This document shows positions 33,938 through 41,928 of a stretch of 64,000 nt of DNA, one piece after another. Under the pieces are notes generated by a model, which saw only the letters and a program-made list of their open reading frames with translations, made no database searches and was not told the DNA's origin. Position 1 is the stretch's first letter; each line of letters starts with the position of its first letter. Source of the stretch: Salinimicrobium soli. Its GTDB lineage: Bacteria; Bacteroidota; Bacteroidia; Flavobacteriales; Flavobacteriaceae. The DNA lies in contig NZ_JBLUWW010000003.1 in NCBI RefSeq assembly GCF_048323655.1, forward strand, positions 124,001 through 188,000. Reading direction: 5' to 3'. The position numbers and the translations under genes were made by a program.

Positions 33938-35140
33938 TTAGCGTCTTCTTCTTTGAGAGTTATTCCGGTTTCTGCCTTTTGGGGCCGCTGCCTGAGCAGG
34001 ATGTGCGTTTAGGTCCATTGGGAAAGGATGTTCATCTACAACCGGGATCTTAATGGCTGCCAGTTTTTCGATATCCTTTAATTCCTGGCGTTCGTCTGCC
34101 GCACAAAAAGAAATTGCCATTCCTTCATTTCCTGCACGTCCGGTACGTCCAATTCTGTGAACATAGGTTTCCGGTACATTCGGAAGGTCGAAGTTGAAAA
34201 CGTGTTTAAGTTCGTCAATATCAATTCCTCTTGCAGCGATATCAGTAGCAACCAGTACACTGAGATTTCCGTTCTTGAAGTTCTTTAAAGCGTTCTGCCT
34301 CGAGTTCTGACTCTTGTTTCCGTGAATAGCTGCCGATTTGATCCTGGCTTTATCGAGGAACCTGGCTACTTTATCAGCCCCGTGCTTGGTTCGTGTAAAT
34401 ACCAGGGCGGTAGAAATTCCGTTGGTTTCCAAAAGGTGCAGTAACAGTTTTCGCTTGTCGGGTTTATTGGTAAAATAAATACGTTGCTGTATCTTATCAA
34501 CCGTTGACGAAGGAGGAGTTACCTCCACCTTAGCCGGATTCTTCAGCATTATTTTGGCGAGGCTCTGGATCTCTTCGGGCATAGTAGCCGAGAAGAAGAG
34601 GGTCTGTCGCTTTTCAGGCAATACTTTAATGACCTTTTTTACATCGTGAATAAAGCCCATGTCGAGCATCCTGTCCGCTTCATCAAGTACAAAGATCTCA
34701 AGCTGACTAAGGTTAATAAATCCTTGGTTCATGAGATCCAGTAACCTACCGGGAGTAGCGACCAAAATGTCGACTCCTCTTTTAAGTTTCGAAACCTGGT
34801 TCACCTGAGAAACTCCCCCAAAGATCACAGAGTGCGAAAGTTTGGTATATTTTCCGTAGGCCGCGAGGCTTTCATCGATCTGGATAGCAAGTTCGCGGGT
34901 AGGTGTTAAAATAAGGGCTTTGATTCCCCTTTTTGGATTGTTCTTTTCGTCCAGCAGCTGCAAGAGCGGAATTCCGAAAGCGGCAGTTTTACCGGTTCCG
35001 GTCTGGGCAACTCCCAACAGGTCTTTTCCCTGTAATACCAGGGGAATAGCTTGTTTTTGAATAGGAGTAGGAGTGGTATAGCCCTGAGCATCTATAGCCC
35101 TCAGGATAGGCTGAGTTAATTCTAAATTTTTAAATGACAT
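33938..35140 (-). CDS. DEAD-box RNA helicase (RhlE-like)
   Basis: A 400-residue ATP-dependent RNA helicase. The Q motif (PTPIQKQAIP), motif I AQTGTGKTA, DEAD box VLDEADRMLDMGF, SAT motif FFSATMP, and motif VI HRIGRTGRAG are all present. The C-terminal tail is short and basic (PKGRNRNNSQRRRR), as in RhlE-type helicases that unwind rRNA and mRNA structure. Cytosolic. It is monocistronic with a bidirectional terminator at its end; the CTAAAATG-A-CATTTTAG palindrome spans its last codons. Confidence 0.95.
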   Translation of the reverse strand: MSFKNLELTQPILRAIDAQGYTTPTPIQKQAIPLVLQGKDLLGVAQTGTGKTAAFGIPLLQLLDEKNNPKRGIKALILTPTRELAIQIDESLAAYGKYTKLSHSVIFGGVSQVNQVSKLKRGVDILVATPGRLLDLMNQGFINLSQLEIFVLDEADRMLDMGFIHDVKKVIKVLPEKRQTLFFSATMPEEIQSLAKIMLKNPAKVEVTPPSSTVDKIQQRIYFTNKPDKRKLLLHLLETNGISTALVFTRTKHGADKVARFLDKARIKSAAIHGNKSQNSRQNALKNFKNGNLSVLVATDIAARGIDIDELKHVFNFDLPNVPETYVHRIGRTGRAGNEGMAISFCAADERQELKDIEKLAAIKIPVVDEHPFPMDLNAHPAQAAAPKGRNRNNSQRRRR

Positions 35141-35310
35141 TCAATATGTTTATGTGAAATGCTGGAAAAGACGTTGCATTTTCTGAATCAGCGTGGGTTT
35201 TTTCATTCTAAACCGGCTTACAACCTGCCGTGTTTTTGTGTAAAGAAGAGGACAAAGATAAGCTTTTTACCTTTGGTATTACATTAGTCAAAAAGCGGGC
35301 CGCGAAGAGC

Positions 35311-35877
35311 TTATTTGATGTCAATGTGGTATTTGTCCAGCAGGCCGGAAACATTAGTGCTCGAAAAAACGGCTTTTTGGATCCTGTTCTTTTCGGGGTC
35401 TATAGAAAATCCGTGGGAGGTGCTAAGATCAGCTGCTTCAAGGTTGGTGTTGCTGAAGATGGCTCCGCTGAGATCACAGGTGTCAAAAATGGCATTTTTG
35501 AGATCTGCCTCTGAAAGATCTAACTGTTGCAGATTGCATCCGGAAAACCGGGTGCCTTTCAGTTTTAATCTATAAAAGGATGAAAAATTTAGCTGGCATT
35601 TACTAAACCTGAAGGAAAGTAAAAAAGGATCGCAAAGATCCAGTCTCAATCCTAACATTTTACAGTCGGTAAATTCGGCTTCTCTAAAAATGGTTCCTGA
35701 AGTTAGGGCATTGCTAAGATCACAGCCTTCAAAGCTGCATTCTGCAAAGTTAAAGCCCTGTAGATTGGTACCTGCAAAATTACAGTTTATAAAATTGCAA
35801 TTCTCAAATTCCCGGGCCGGAAGTTTTTCCGTAGAAAAATCAACAGCCTTAAAACTTTCGTCAAGGCAAAGGTTCAT
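35311..35877 (-). CDS. Pentapeptide repeat protein (Qnr/McbG-like)
   Basis: A 188-residue protein made of A(D/N)LXX-type pentapeptides: ENCNF INCNF AGTNL QGFNF AECSF EGCDL SNALT, a break near residue 85-100, then SGCNL QQLDL SEADL KNAIF DTCDL SGAIF SNTNL EAADL. It should fold as a right-handed quadrilateral beta-helix that mimics DNA. Length, the two blocks with a central break, and the frequent Cys fit Qnr/McbG-like proteins that protect DNA gyrase. It stands alone upstream of nothing obvious. Activity on gyrase is an inference. Confidence 0.85.
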   Translation of the reverse strand: MNLCLDESFKAVDFSTEKLPAREFENCNFINCNFAGTNLQGFNFAECSFEGCDLSNALTSGTIFREAEFTDCKMLGLRLDLCDPFLLSFRFSKCQLNFSSFYRLKLKGTRFSGCNLQQLDLSEADLKNAIFDTCDLSGAIFSNTNLEAADLSTSHGFSIDPEKNRIQKAVFSSTNVSGLLDKYHIDIK

Positions 35878-35898
35878 TAAAAAGATTCTGAAAAATTA

Positions 35899-36273
35899 TT
35901 AGCAGTCCTTACCGTTGCAGGCCTTCACGTTAGCTACAAGATATGCTACACAGTCACCTAATTCAACTTTAAGGGTGGTCTCACCAAGATCTGAAGCCAG
36001 TTTGGTCTTTCCATTCAACCGCAATTCCTTAAATCCGCTAATGGTAAAGGTTTTCGTCTTTCGATCATAGATGATCTTATCAGCCTTTTCAATTTCGACT
36101 ATAGCGGTGGAAAACTTTACATTCCCGGTCAGCTCTATTACCTGTTTGTCTTCAGTAGCAATATTCCTGTCTCCTGAAAAGGAAATATCATTGTTCTGAA
36201 AGCTAACGGGAGCTTGTTGTGCCATAGCACCTGTTCCCATCAGGACAAATAACATAAGGATAAAGAGTCTCAT
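35899..36273 (-). CDS. Small exported OstA/LptA-like protein
   Basis: A 124-residue protein with a signal peptide ending GAMAQ. The segment ELTGNVKFSTAIVEIEKADKIIYDRKTKTFTISGFKEL resembles the repeating strands of the OstA/LptA beta-jellyroll that carries lipopolysaccharide across the periplasm, but only one such unit is present. Two C-terminal cysteines (KACNGKDC) plus one earlier (GDCVAY) may form a disulfide. It lies 21 nt upstream of the pentapeptide gene in the same direction. The transport role is inferred from resemblance only. Confidence 0.6.
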   Translation of the reverse strand: MRLFILMLFVLMGTGAMAQQAPVSFQNNDISFSGDRNIATEDKQVIELTGNVKFSTAIVEIEKADKIIYDRKTKTFTISGFKELRLNGKTKLASDLGETTLKVELGDCVAYLVANVKACNGKDC

Positions 36274-36530
36274 AGATCAATCTGTTAGAGGTTACAAGGT
36301 AGGAATTTTTAGAAAACTTTAGGAAGAAAAAATTGGTTCTTCAAGTATAAAATTCCTTCTCGACTGGTATAACGTCTAGGGAATGTCAGGTATTGTATAG
36401 TGTAAGAGGTAATTCATCGACAAAATTATTAGATAAGATTATAAAAGCTTTGGCGGTACCTTAACTTACTGAAAGGCCGAAAATTCCCATTTTAGTACAC
36501 GCTATGAAGTACATTATTAAAGTCCCCAAA

Positions 36531-37520
36531 ATGAAGCCTAAAGAAGGGTTACAGATTCTTATAAAACCAATTTTTCTTGGACTACTGTTTTCTTCGGTAG
36601 TGTCATGTGTAGACAATTCTTCACCGGCACCGGTGAAAGAACAACCCGAGACTTTCGATATTAAAAATGATGATTCTTTAGAAGTTTCGAACGAGATCAA
36701 GGAAGAAGAACCCGAGCTATACATTACTTATCACCGTGATACCCTGAGAACAAAAAAAGAAGTAGATAGCTTCAAAACTAAGTATTCTGACGCCGAAGAA
36801 GAACTGATCTACGCGTTGAACCGTATGGATGCACGACGGCTGCGGATTGGTAATGAACTGGTAGTGCCAGATACTCTCACAAATGATTTTCTGGACTATT
36901 CCCCATTTCCGAAGAGGTTGGATATTTTGGACTCCATTCCTAAAGTTGTTCTTATCTCCATAAGAGTTCAGGGGGTGGGGCTCTATGAGAACGGAAAGTT
37001 GAAAACCTGGGGCCCGGCGAGTACCGGGAAACAGTCTACACCCACACCAAAGGGAATATATTATGGAAATTATAAGTCGAAGAGAAAGATCAGTACGATC
37101 GACAAAGACTGGATAATGCCCTTTTATTTTAATTTCATGAATTACGAGGGGATTGGAACCCATGAATATACCTTACCCGGATATCCGGCCAGTCATGGTT
37201 GTGTGAGGCTGAGAAAAGAAGAGGCCGTTACCATCTATAACTGGGCAGACCAGTGGGAACTTGATTCCCGGGAACAGGTGATCAAAAGGAACGGAACCCC
37301 GTTCATGGTCTTTGGTGATTATGATCACGAAAAGCCACGCCCGTGGTTGTCATTGGCCAGTGATCCTGATGCTACTGACTTAACCGGTGAAGAAAAGGAA
37401 ACCTTGAGAAAATATGTGACTGAATACCGAAAGGATAATCGAAATTTTGCACCTTCCCAAAATCTTGATCAGCAGATGCTTGCGATGCCTCCGGAAGAAG
37501 GATTAGAAACAGTTAGATAA
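36531..37520 (+). CDS. L,D-transpeptidase (YkuD), lipoprotein
   Basis: A 329-residue envelope enzyme that makes L,D-crosslinks in peptidoglycan or attaches proteins to it. The catalytic motif is SHGCVRL (His222, Cys224, counted from the ATG at 36531). The start at 36531 gives a lipoprotein signal ending SVVSC; an in-frame ATG at 36504 adds 9 residues. Between them lies an acidic linker (residues 27-65). The STGKQSTPTPKGIYYG block is the conserved start of the YkuD fold. Ends at a bidirectional terminator. Confidence 0.92.
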   Translation: MKPKEGLQILIKPIFLGLLFSSVVSCVDNSSPAPVKEQPETFDIKNDDSLEVSNEIKEEEPELYITYHRDTLRTKKEVDSFKTKYSDAEEELIYALNRMDARRLRIGNELVVPDTLTNDFLDYSPFPKRLDILDSIPKVVLISIRVQGVGLYENGKLKTWGPASTGKQSTPTPKGIYYGNYKSKRKISTIDKDWIMPFYFNFMNYEGIGTHEYTLPGYPASHGCVRLRKEEAVTIYNWADQWELDSREQVIKRNGTPFMVFGDYDHEKPRPWLSLASDPDATDLTGEEKETLRKYVTEYRKDNRNFAPSQNLDQQMLAMPPEEGLETVR

Positions 37521-37522
37521 AT

Positions 37523-37550
37523 AAAATGCCCCGATAAACGGGGCATTTTT
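37523..37550. terminator. Bidirectional terminator after the L,D-transpeptidase gene
   Basis: An 11-bp perfect stem (37523-37533 with 37539-37549), ATAAA loop; shared with the convergent hydrolase gene. Confidence 0.9.
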
Positions 37551-38458
37551 TAAAGCTTGTATTTTTCAGTAAAGGCCAAAATGGCTTTTCCCAGATCTTC
37601 TTTCGCTTCCAAAAATGGCATGTGGCCCACTTCACTTTCCCACAGCATCATATTCGGAAAATTCACTCCTTTGTAATGCTCAGGACCAATCATCCAATCC
37701 CGGCTTCCGTAGAAAAAGAGTACCGGCATTTGCATTTTTGAGGAGAGAGGCTTGAAATTCTGCCAGAATTCAGGATTGCTCATGGCGGCATTTCCGAAGT
37801 CATAGTTCCAGTTTTCGAACGGCTCATAAGTTTTATTCATGACCTCTTCATTGCCTGGATCGAGATACCCCATTTTCCAGAAAACCCCTTCTTCCCGAAG
37901 TCTGTTCCCAAAATATCCTATACGTTCCATTACAGGGATACTATCCTGAGCACAGGAAACATAATTTTCTCCTAAAAATTCGGCTGCTTTTGGAAACCAG
38001 CTTTCACAGCAGGTCTCCGTGATATTGAGTGTGCAGTTGATCATCAGCATTCCTTTTATAGCTTCGGGATGCCGCTCAGCATAACCCATTTGCAGCAGTC
38101 CGCCGAAGGAATGACCAAGGGTAAGCCAGCTTTTGATCCCCAGGGATTCACGGATCTCCTCAAAATCCTGCACCATTCTGTCCATTGAATAGTTCCCGTC
38201 TTGTGCACTCGCGGAACGTCCCACTCCTCTTTGATCCAGGTAAATCACGGTGAAGTGTTCTTCCATGAATTTTCCGAAGAACTGTTCTAACCAGTAACTA
38301 CCTGAGCCCGGTCCGCCATGAAGGTATAAAAGCGGAGTTCCCTTGCCCTGAATTTTTACGTACAATTCGACCCCGTCTGAGGTCATGATCTTTTTCTCCT
38401 CTGCCTTTAGGGCAATAGAAATAAAAAGAAGAGCTGCCAAAAGAAAGAATTTTTTCAT
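37550..38458 (-). CDS. Exported alpha/beta hydrolase (prolyl aminopeptidase-like)
   Basis: A 302-residue protein with a signal peptide ending ALKAE. LHGGPGSGSYW and YLDQRGVGRSA are the oxyanion and cap strands typical of S33 prolyl iminopeptidase-like hydrolases; the nucleophile elbow is LGHSFGGLLQMGYA, the acid is in FFYGSRDWMIG, and the histidine in SEVGHMPFLE. Predicted periplasmic. The substrate is unknown; it could be a peptidase or an esterase. It is the most downstream gene of the minus-strand stress series but is probably transcribed separately. Confidence 0.85.
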   Translation of the reverse strand: MKKFFLLAALLFISIALKAEEKKIMTSDGVELYVKIQGKGTPLLYLHGGPGSGSYWLEQFFGKFMEEHFTVIYLDQRGVGRSASAQDGNYSMDRMVQDFEEIRESLGIKSWLTLGHSFGGLLQMGYAERHPEAIKGMLMINCTLNITETCCESWFPKAAEFLGENYVSCAQDSIPVMERIGYFGNRLREEGVFWKMGYLDPGNEEVMNKTYEPFENWNYDFGNAAMSNPEFWQNFKPLSSKMQMPVLFFYGSRDWMIGPEHYKGVNFPNMMLWESEVGHMPFLEAKEDLGKAILAFTEKYKL

Positions 38459-38604
38459 TCCGTGCGTATTGATTTAAAATAGAAACGCCCCGGCACAGGC
38501 CGGGGACAGTTTCAGGTCAAACAATTATTCTTTTTCAGAGTATTTAAAAAGAAGACTTTTCAACAGTCTTTTTGTTACAGTGAGTTTTAAATTATTTTTC
38601 AATA

Positions 38605-39054
38605 CTAGATCTCTACTGCTTTGCCGTCATTTCCGTTCCACTGTTCCATTGCTTCGGGAGCCGGACGAGCGTTTATTCCCTCGCCATACACAGTTGCATT
38701 CCCAAAAGTGTAGAATACTTCCCAATCCACTCCCTGCGGATCTGTGATCCAGCTTTTTTGAGATTTCGAGTAGCAGCAGGTGCATTGTCCTTCTTCCCGA
38801 ACTGTACCCTTGGCTTTTTGAAGTTGCCCATACAGTTCTTTTAGTTCTGTTTCATTGTCTGTTTGCAGTCCCAGGTGTTCAATTCCGTTTTCTTGATGTC
38901 CGTTGGAAATCGCGAAATTCACGCGCGGGTCTTGTAGCATCCATTTTGCATAATCTGGCTTTACCAGTGTAGGTTGCATGTTGAACAGATTGTTATAGAA
39001 TTCTATACTTTCTTCAAGATTCTTTACTCTTACGTGTACATGAAATGTTTTCAT
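38605..39054 (-). CDS. ArsI/CadI family metalloenzyme (VOC fold)
   Basis: A 149-residue vicinal-oxygen-chelate protein. CTCCYSKSQKSWITDPQG contains the paired cysteines and the downstream segment that mark the ArsI/CadI family; HVHVRV at the start and the WEVFYT glutamate complete the iron site. ArsI is an Fe(II) dioxygenase that cleaves the C-As bond of methylarsenite; CadI is a cadmium-induced relative. No arsR, arsB or arsC is seen nearby, so the metal specificity is open. It starts a group of thiol/metal stress genes. Confidence 0.88.
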   Translation of the reverse strand: MKTFHVHVRVKNLEESIEFYNNLFNMQPTLVKPDYAKWMLQDPRVNFAISNGHQENGIEHLGLQTDNETELKELYGQLQKAKGTVREEGQCTCCYSKSQKSWITDPQGVDWEVFYTFGNATVYGEGINARPAPEAMEQWNGNDGKAVEI

Positions 39055-39121
39055 CTTTTGTGTGTTTTAAGGTTTACACTTTCAGGACAGCAGGAGTGCA
39101 GAAAAGACGCAAAATAATTTC

Positions 39122-39161
39122 AAAAAAAAATCCCGCAGAAGAAAGATCTTCATACGGGATT
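39122..39161 (-). terminator. Minus-strand terminator after the OsmC-family gene
   Basis: A 7-bp outer stem (39129-39135 with 39155-39161) and inner 5-bp stem, followed on the minus strand by a 9-nt T-run. It separates the OsmC gene from the ArsI-like gene. Confidence 0.87.
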
Positions 39162-39180
39162 CACATGTAGGGATTTTATT

Positions 39181-39624
39181 TTACACCAAAGAGCCTGCCA
39201 ATTCGATCTCCGGTTTTAAAAATACTTCAGCTTTTAATGAATTGGTGATAAGGCATGCTTTTTCAGCCTTTTCAAGGATCTTCAAAGCTTTCTCACGGTC
39301 TTCTTCATTCACAATGGTTAGAACTGGTTCCAGAGTTACTTCAGACATGGCAAATTTTCCGTCAACTTTGCTCAGTTTTCCTGTTGCAGGACAGCTAAGG
39401 TTTTGGAATTCCAGTTTCGAATTTTCAGCAATGGCGAGAAAAGTGGTCATAAAACAGCTGTTAACTGCCGCCGTAAATAAATGTTCCGGAGACCATATTC
39501 CCTCCATTCCCTTCGGAAATTCCGGGGGAGTGGCCACTTCTATTTTTTGATCCAGTTCGGGGGAAGATATCTCTCCTTTACGGTCTGACTTCCATTCAAG
39601 ATCTACTTTATAATAATGTTCCAT
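39181..39624 (-). CDS. OsmC family protein (peroxide/thiol defence)
   Basis: A 147-residue OsmC/Ohr-type protein. The first active-site cysteine is in AAVNSCFMTTFL (Cys57) and the second in EKACLITNSL. Such proteins reduce organic hydroperoxides or act on acyl/sulfane species using a pair of cysteines; this one is closest to the OsmC branch by the SPEHLFTAAVNSC block. Cytosolic. It lies downstream of the rhodanese/DUF2892 group in the same direction, about 45 nt after the DUF2892 stop, and may be in the same transcript. Confidence 0.88.
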   Translation of the reverse strand: MEHYYKVDLEWKSDRKGEISSPELDQKIEVATPPEFPKGMEGIWSPEHLFTAAVNSCFMTTFLAIAENSKLEFQNLSCPATGKLSKVDGKFAMSEVTLEPVLTIVNEEDREKALKILEKAEKACLITNSLKAEVFLKPEIELAGSLV

Positions 39625-39668
39625 GAGTAGTGCGATTAGTTGTGTTTTAAAGTTATGGTAGATTGTTC

Positions 39669-39887
39669 TTATATTTTCTGATCCCTGTCAGGTTTAGCTT
39701 CACAGCTTCCGCCGGCACAATTTCCTACTGCACAGCCAAATCCAAAGAGTCCCATCAGGAATACATAGGCACCCACGCCTACGCCCCACCATTGGGTTTC
39801 AGAAATGGCCTGGGCAAGCACAAGCAGGCCCATCAACAGGTAAATAAATCTTACCCAGCTCCAACCGGTCAGCAATCTTTCTTTCAT
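39669..39887 (-). CDS. DUF2892 (YgaP-type) membrane protein
   Basis: A 72-residue protein starting at 39887 (MKERLLTGWSWVRFIYLLMG); longer reading adds residues encoded by the rhodanese gene in another frame. Two hydrophobic spans (WVRFIYLLMGLLVLAQAI and WWGVGVGAYVFLMGLFGFG) and then a cysteine-bearing tail (CAVGNCAGGSC) match DUF2892, the membrane part of the YgaP rhodanese. Start 1 nt from the end of the rhodanese gene. Together they form a split version of the single-chain YgaP architecture. Confidence 0.82.
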   Translation of the reverse strand: MKERLLTGWSWVRFIYLLMGLLVLAQAISETQWWGVGVGAYVFLMGLFGFGCAVGNCAGGSCEAKPDRDQKI

Positions 39888-39888
39888 A

Positions 39889-40203
39889 TTAAATTTTATT
39901 TTGCAGGCTGCGCCATCCGCCCCCGTTGTACACTTTTGTGTAGCCATAAGATTCCAGCAGGTTTTTGGCCGACGCACTTCTCATTCCCGAAGCACAGCAG
40001 GTGATCACCGCGAGGTCTTTGTTCTTTATCTGTTTGAGATTACTGCCTAAACTGTTCAACGGAATGTTTTTAGAACCTTTAATATGGCCGCTCAAAAATT
40101 CACTTTTTGTTCGTACATCCACGATAACGCCGCCGTTTTTTACTAATTCTGAATAATCGGGGGATTCGCCCATGCCAAAAAGGGCCTTAAATAATTTCAT
40201 CAT
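39889..40203 (-). CDS. Rhodanese-like protein 1
   Basis: A 104-residue single-domain rhodanese (thiosulfate sulfurtransferase fold). VIVDVRTKSEFLSGHIKGSKNIPL is the CH2A block, and the active loop is CCASGMRSA with the catalytic cysteine after ITC. Cytosolic. Start is ATG-ATG at 40203. It lies 3 nt after the upstream rhodanese and next to DUF2892, forming one operon. Likely moves sulfane sulfur; partner unknown. Confidence 0.92.
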   Translation of the reverse strand: MMKLFKALFGMGESPDYSELVKNGGVIVDVRTKSEFLSGHIKGSKNIPLNSLGSNLKQIKNKDLAVITCCASGMRSASAKNLLESYGYTKVYNGGGWRSLQNKI

Positions 40204-40206
40204 TGG

Positions 40207-40491
40207 TTAAGCAGATTGAGATTGAAGATAATTTACCTGCAGCCAGGAACCGCCGTTATAACAATCAATTCCCTGTCTTTGTGCAAAGTCTGTGGCCTGC
40301 CCGCTGCGCATTCCCGAAGCACAACAAAAGATAAGCGGGGTCTGCATTTCTTTTAATTCCTCCATTCGCTGCGGAATCTCGTTCAATGGTATATTTATGG
40401 AGCCGGCAACGTGCCCTCCGCTGAATTCACCGCGGGTACGCACATCTATTATACTTGCTTTATTCTCTTTTATTGCATTATTTATTTCCAT
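40207..40491 (-). CDS. Rhodanese-like protein 2
   Basis: A 94-residue single-domain rhodanese with IIDVRTRGEFSGGHVAGSINIPL and the active loop CCASGMRSG, nearly the same as in the neighbour; the two are tandem duplicates that have diverged. First gene of the rhodanese-rhodanese-DUF2892(-OsmC) operon. A 14-bp operator-like site lies 56 nt upstream of its ATG. Sulfide/persulfide handling is the likely role. Confidence 0.92.
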   Translation of the reverse strand: MEINNAIKENKASIIDVRTRGEFSGGHVAGSINIPLNEIPQRMEELKEMQTPLIFCCASGMRSGQATDFAQRQGIDCYNGGSWLQVNYLQSQSA

Positions 40492-40546
40492 AGGTGTTGT
40501 TTAAAATTTATGAAGGCAAAAATAGGCTGCTTACATCCTTTGCACA

Positions 40547-40560
40547 GTTACATTTGTTAC
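40547..40560. promoter_or_regulatory. Operator-like site upstream of the rhodanese operon
   Basis: GTTACATTTGTTAC, fitting GTrACAnnTGTTAC with one change. It lies 56 nt before the rhodanese ATG. A -7-like TATTTTTG follows on the minus strand (40524-40517). The same motif is found before the DUF302 gene. This pattern resembles Crp/Fnr-family sites. Confidence 0.55.
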
Positions 40561-40562
40561 AC

Positions 40563-40594
40563 AAAAAAGATCCGGGAATTTGTCCCCGGATCTT
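40563..40594 (-). terminator. Minus-strand terminator after the DUF302 gene
   Basis: A 10-bp perfect stem (40567-40576 with 40585-40594) and T-run on the minus strand. It directly abuts the operator-like site of the rhodanese operon. Confidence 0.9.
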
Positions 40595-40614
40595 CATTGG
40601 CATTCTTAATAAGT

Positions 40615-41001
40615 TTAAAGATTATCGATGGCTTTTCGAAGTTTGTCCCTCACTTCTGAAGCGATAGGTTCAAGTTTATCATTTTCTACCGCCTTCATGG
40701 AAGCTACAGGATCAACTGCCGAAACTTCTGTTTTTCCATCTTCCAGTTCTTGCACGATCACGTTACAGGGCAACATGGTACCAATATGACCTTCAGCCTG
40801 AAGAGCCTTATGTGCCATTGCAGGATTACAGGCGCCCAGGATCCTGTATTTCCTGAAGTCTACGTCCAATTTTTTCTTCAGGGTCTCTTTCACATCGATC
40901 TCTGTGAGAATTCCGAATCCTTCTTTCTTCAATTCTTCAGTGGCTTTTTCAATCGCCGAATCAAAATCGGTGTCTAATTTTTTGGTATAGTAGTAACTCA
41001 T
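40615..41001 (-). CDS. DUF302 domain protein
   Basis: A 128-residue soluble protein of the DUF302 family: DTDFDSAIEKATEELKKEGFGILTEIDVKETLKKKLD, then YRILGACNPAMAHKALQAEGHIGTMLPCNVIVQEL. The invariant CNP and PCN segments each carry a cysteine. DUF302 proteins often lie beside rhodaneses and sulfur-transfer genes, as here, but no activity is established. It is monocistronic: own terminator downstream and an operator-like site 64 nt upstream. Confidence 0.9.
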   Translation of the reverse strand: MSYYYTKKLDTDFDSAIEKATEELKKEGFGILTEIDVKETLKKKLDVDFRKYRILGACNPAMAHKALQAEGHIGTMLPCNVIVQELEDGKTEVSAVDPVASMKAVENDKLEPIASEVRDKLRKAIDNL

Positions 41002-41064
41002 AATGTTGGTTTTTAAAGGATTAATAAGGTACTGCTAAAATGGAAATATAAAAAGGCTTTTTCA

Positions 41065-41078
41065 GTGACAGATGTTAC
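41065..41078. promoter_or_regulatory. Operator-like site upstream of the DUF302 gene
   Basis: GTGACAGATGTTAC, a near-perfect inverted repeat of TGTTAC around 2 nt. It lies 64 nt before the DUF302 ATG; a TATATTTC -7-like box follows (41050-41043, minus strand). Confidence 0.55.
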
Positions 41079-41163
41079 AATAAAGCATAAAAAAAACCTA
41101 AAGGACGAGAGTGTAGGGGGGCTTCTCAATTCCGATAGGTTTCTGATGTAAAAATACTTTGGT

Positions 41164-41197
41164 AAAATCTATTAAGTTTTAAATCGTAATAGATTTT
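41164..41197 (-). terminator. AT-rich hairpin after the FrnE-like gene
   Basis: An 11-bp perfect but AT-rich stem (41164-41174 with 41187-41197), 12-nt loop. Placed 25 nt after the stop of the DsbA-family gene; possible weak terminator. Confidence 0.5.
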
Positions 41198-41221
41198 TAC
41201 TATTTAACAGCTAAGAGATTT

Positions 41222-41860
41222 TTAGTTCTGTTCTTCCCATACCTTCTGCAGGACCTCCAAAAAGGTTTCGGAAGGCTGAGCTCCGGAGACGCCATACTTA
41301 TTTTCAAAAACAAAGAACGGCACCCCGCGCACGCCAATTTGCTGTGCCTGCATCTCATCCTGTTTAACGGCATAAGCGAAATCTTCTGAAGTCAGTGCTT
41401 TTTCGGCTTCTTCGGAATCCAAGCCTGCTGAAGCTGCTATTTGCAGTAACGTTTCGTGATCGTCTATATTCTTTCCTTCTGAAAAATGGGCTTTAAAGAG
41501 CTCTTCTTTTAACTCATTGGCCTTACCTTTTTCCTTGGCAAGCTGGAGCAGGAGATGGGCCCTAAATGAGTTGGCCACTACCGAAGAATTAGGATCCATT
41601 TCCAGACCTGTTTCAGCGGCCATTTTCTCGACATTCTCAAACATCTGTTGGGCCTGTTCCTTTGAAACATTTTTAGCTTCCACGAAATAGTCCATGGTAC
41701 TAATATCCGGTTGAGTTTCCAGGTTAGGGTCCAGCTGAAAACTATGCCAGTTCACTTTTACTTTCCCGCCGTGTTCAAATTTCTTTAAAGCGTTCTCGAA
41801 TTTATGTTTTCCTATATAACAAAACGGGCAGCGCACGTCTGACCAAATATCTACTGTCAT
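41222..41860 (-). CDS. DsbA family oxidoreductase (FrnE-like)
   Basis: A 212-residue cytosolic thioredoxin-fold protein. DVRCPFCYIGK carries the CPFC redox motif (Cys11, Cys14); GVRGVPFFVF carries the cis-proline. The all-helical insert between them and the AQQIGVRGVP ending match FrnE/polyketide-type DsbA proteins, which in Deinococcus confer oxidative and metal tolerance. No signal peptide. It is the last gene of a three-gene run with the GMC oxidoreductase and MFS transporter upstream. Confidence 0.92.
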   Translation of the reverse strand: MTVDIWSDVRCPFCYIGKHKFENALKKFEHGGKVKVNWHSFQLDPNLETQPDISTMDYFVEAKNVSKEQAQQMFENVEKMAAETGLEMDPNSSVVANSFRAHLLLQLAKEKGKANELKEELFKAHFSEGKNIDDHETLLQIAASAGLDSEEAEKALTSEDFAYAVKQDEMQAQQIGVRGVPFFVFENKYGVSGAQPSETFLEVLQKVWEEQN

Positions 41861-41928
41861 GATTTTAAGTTTTGCCAGGTAAAATGCAAAATCCGCGCCC
41901 TTTTTTGAGGAAGCGCCAAAACTGCAGG

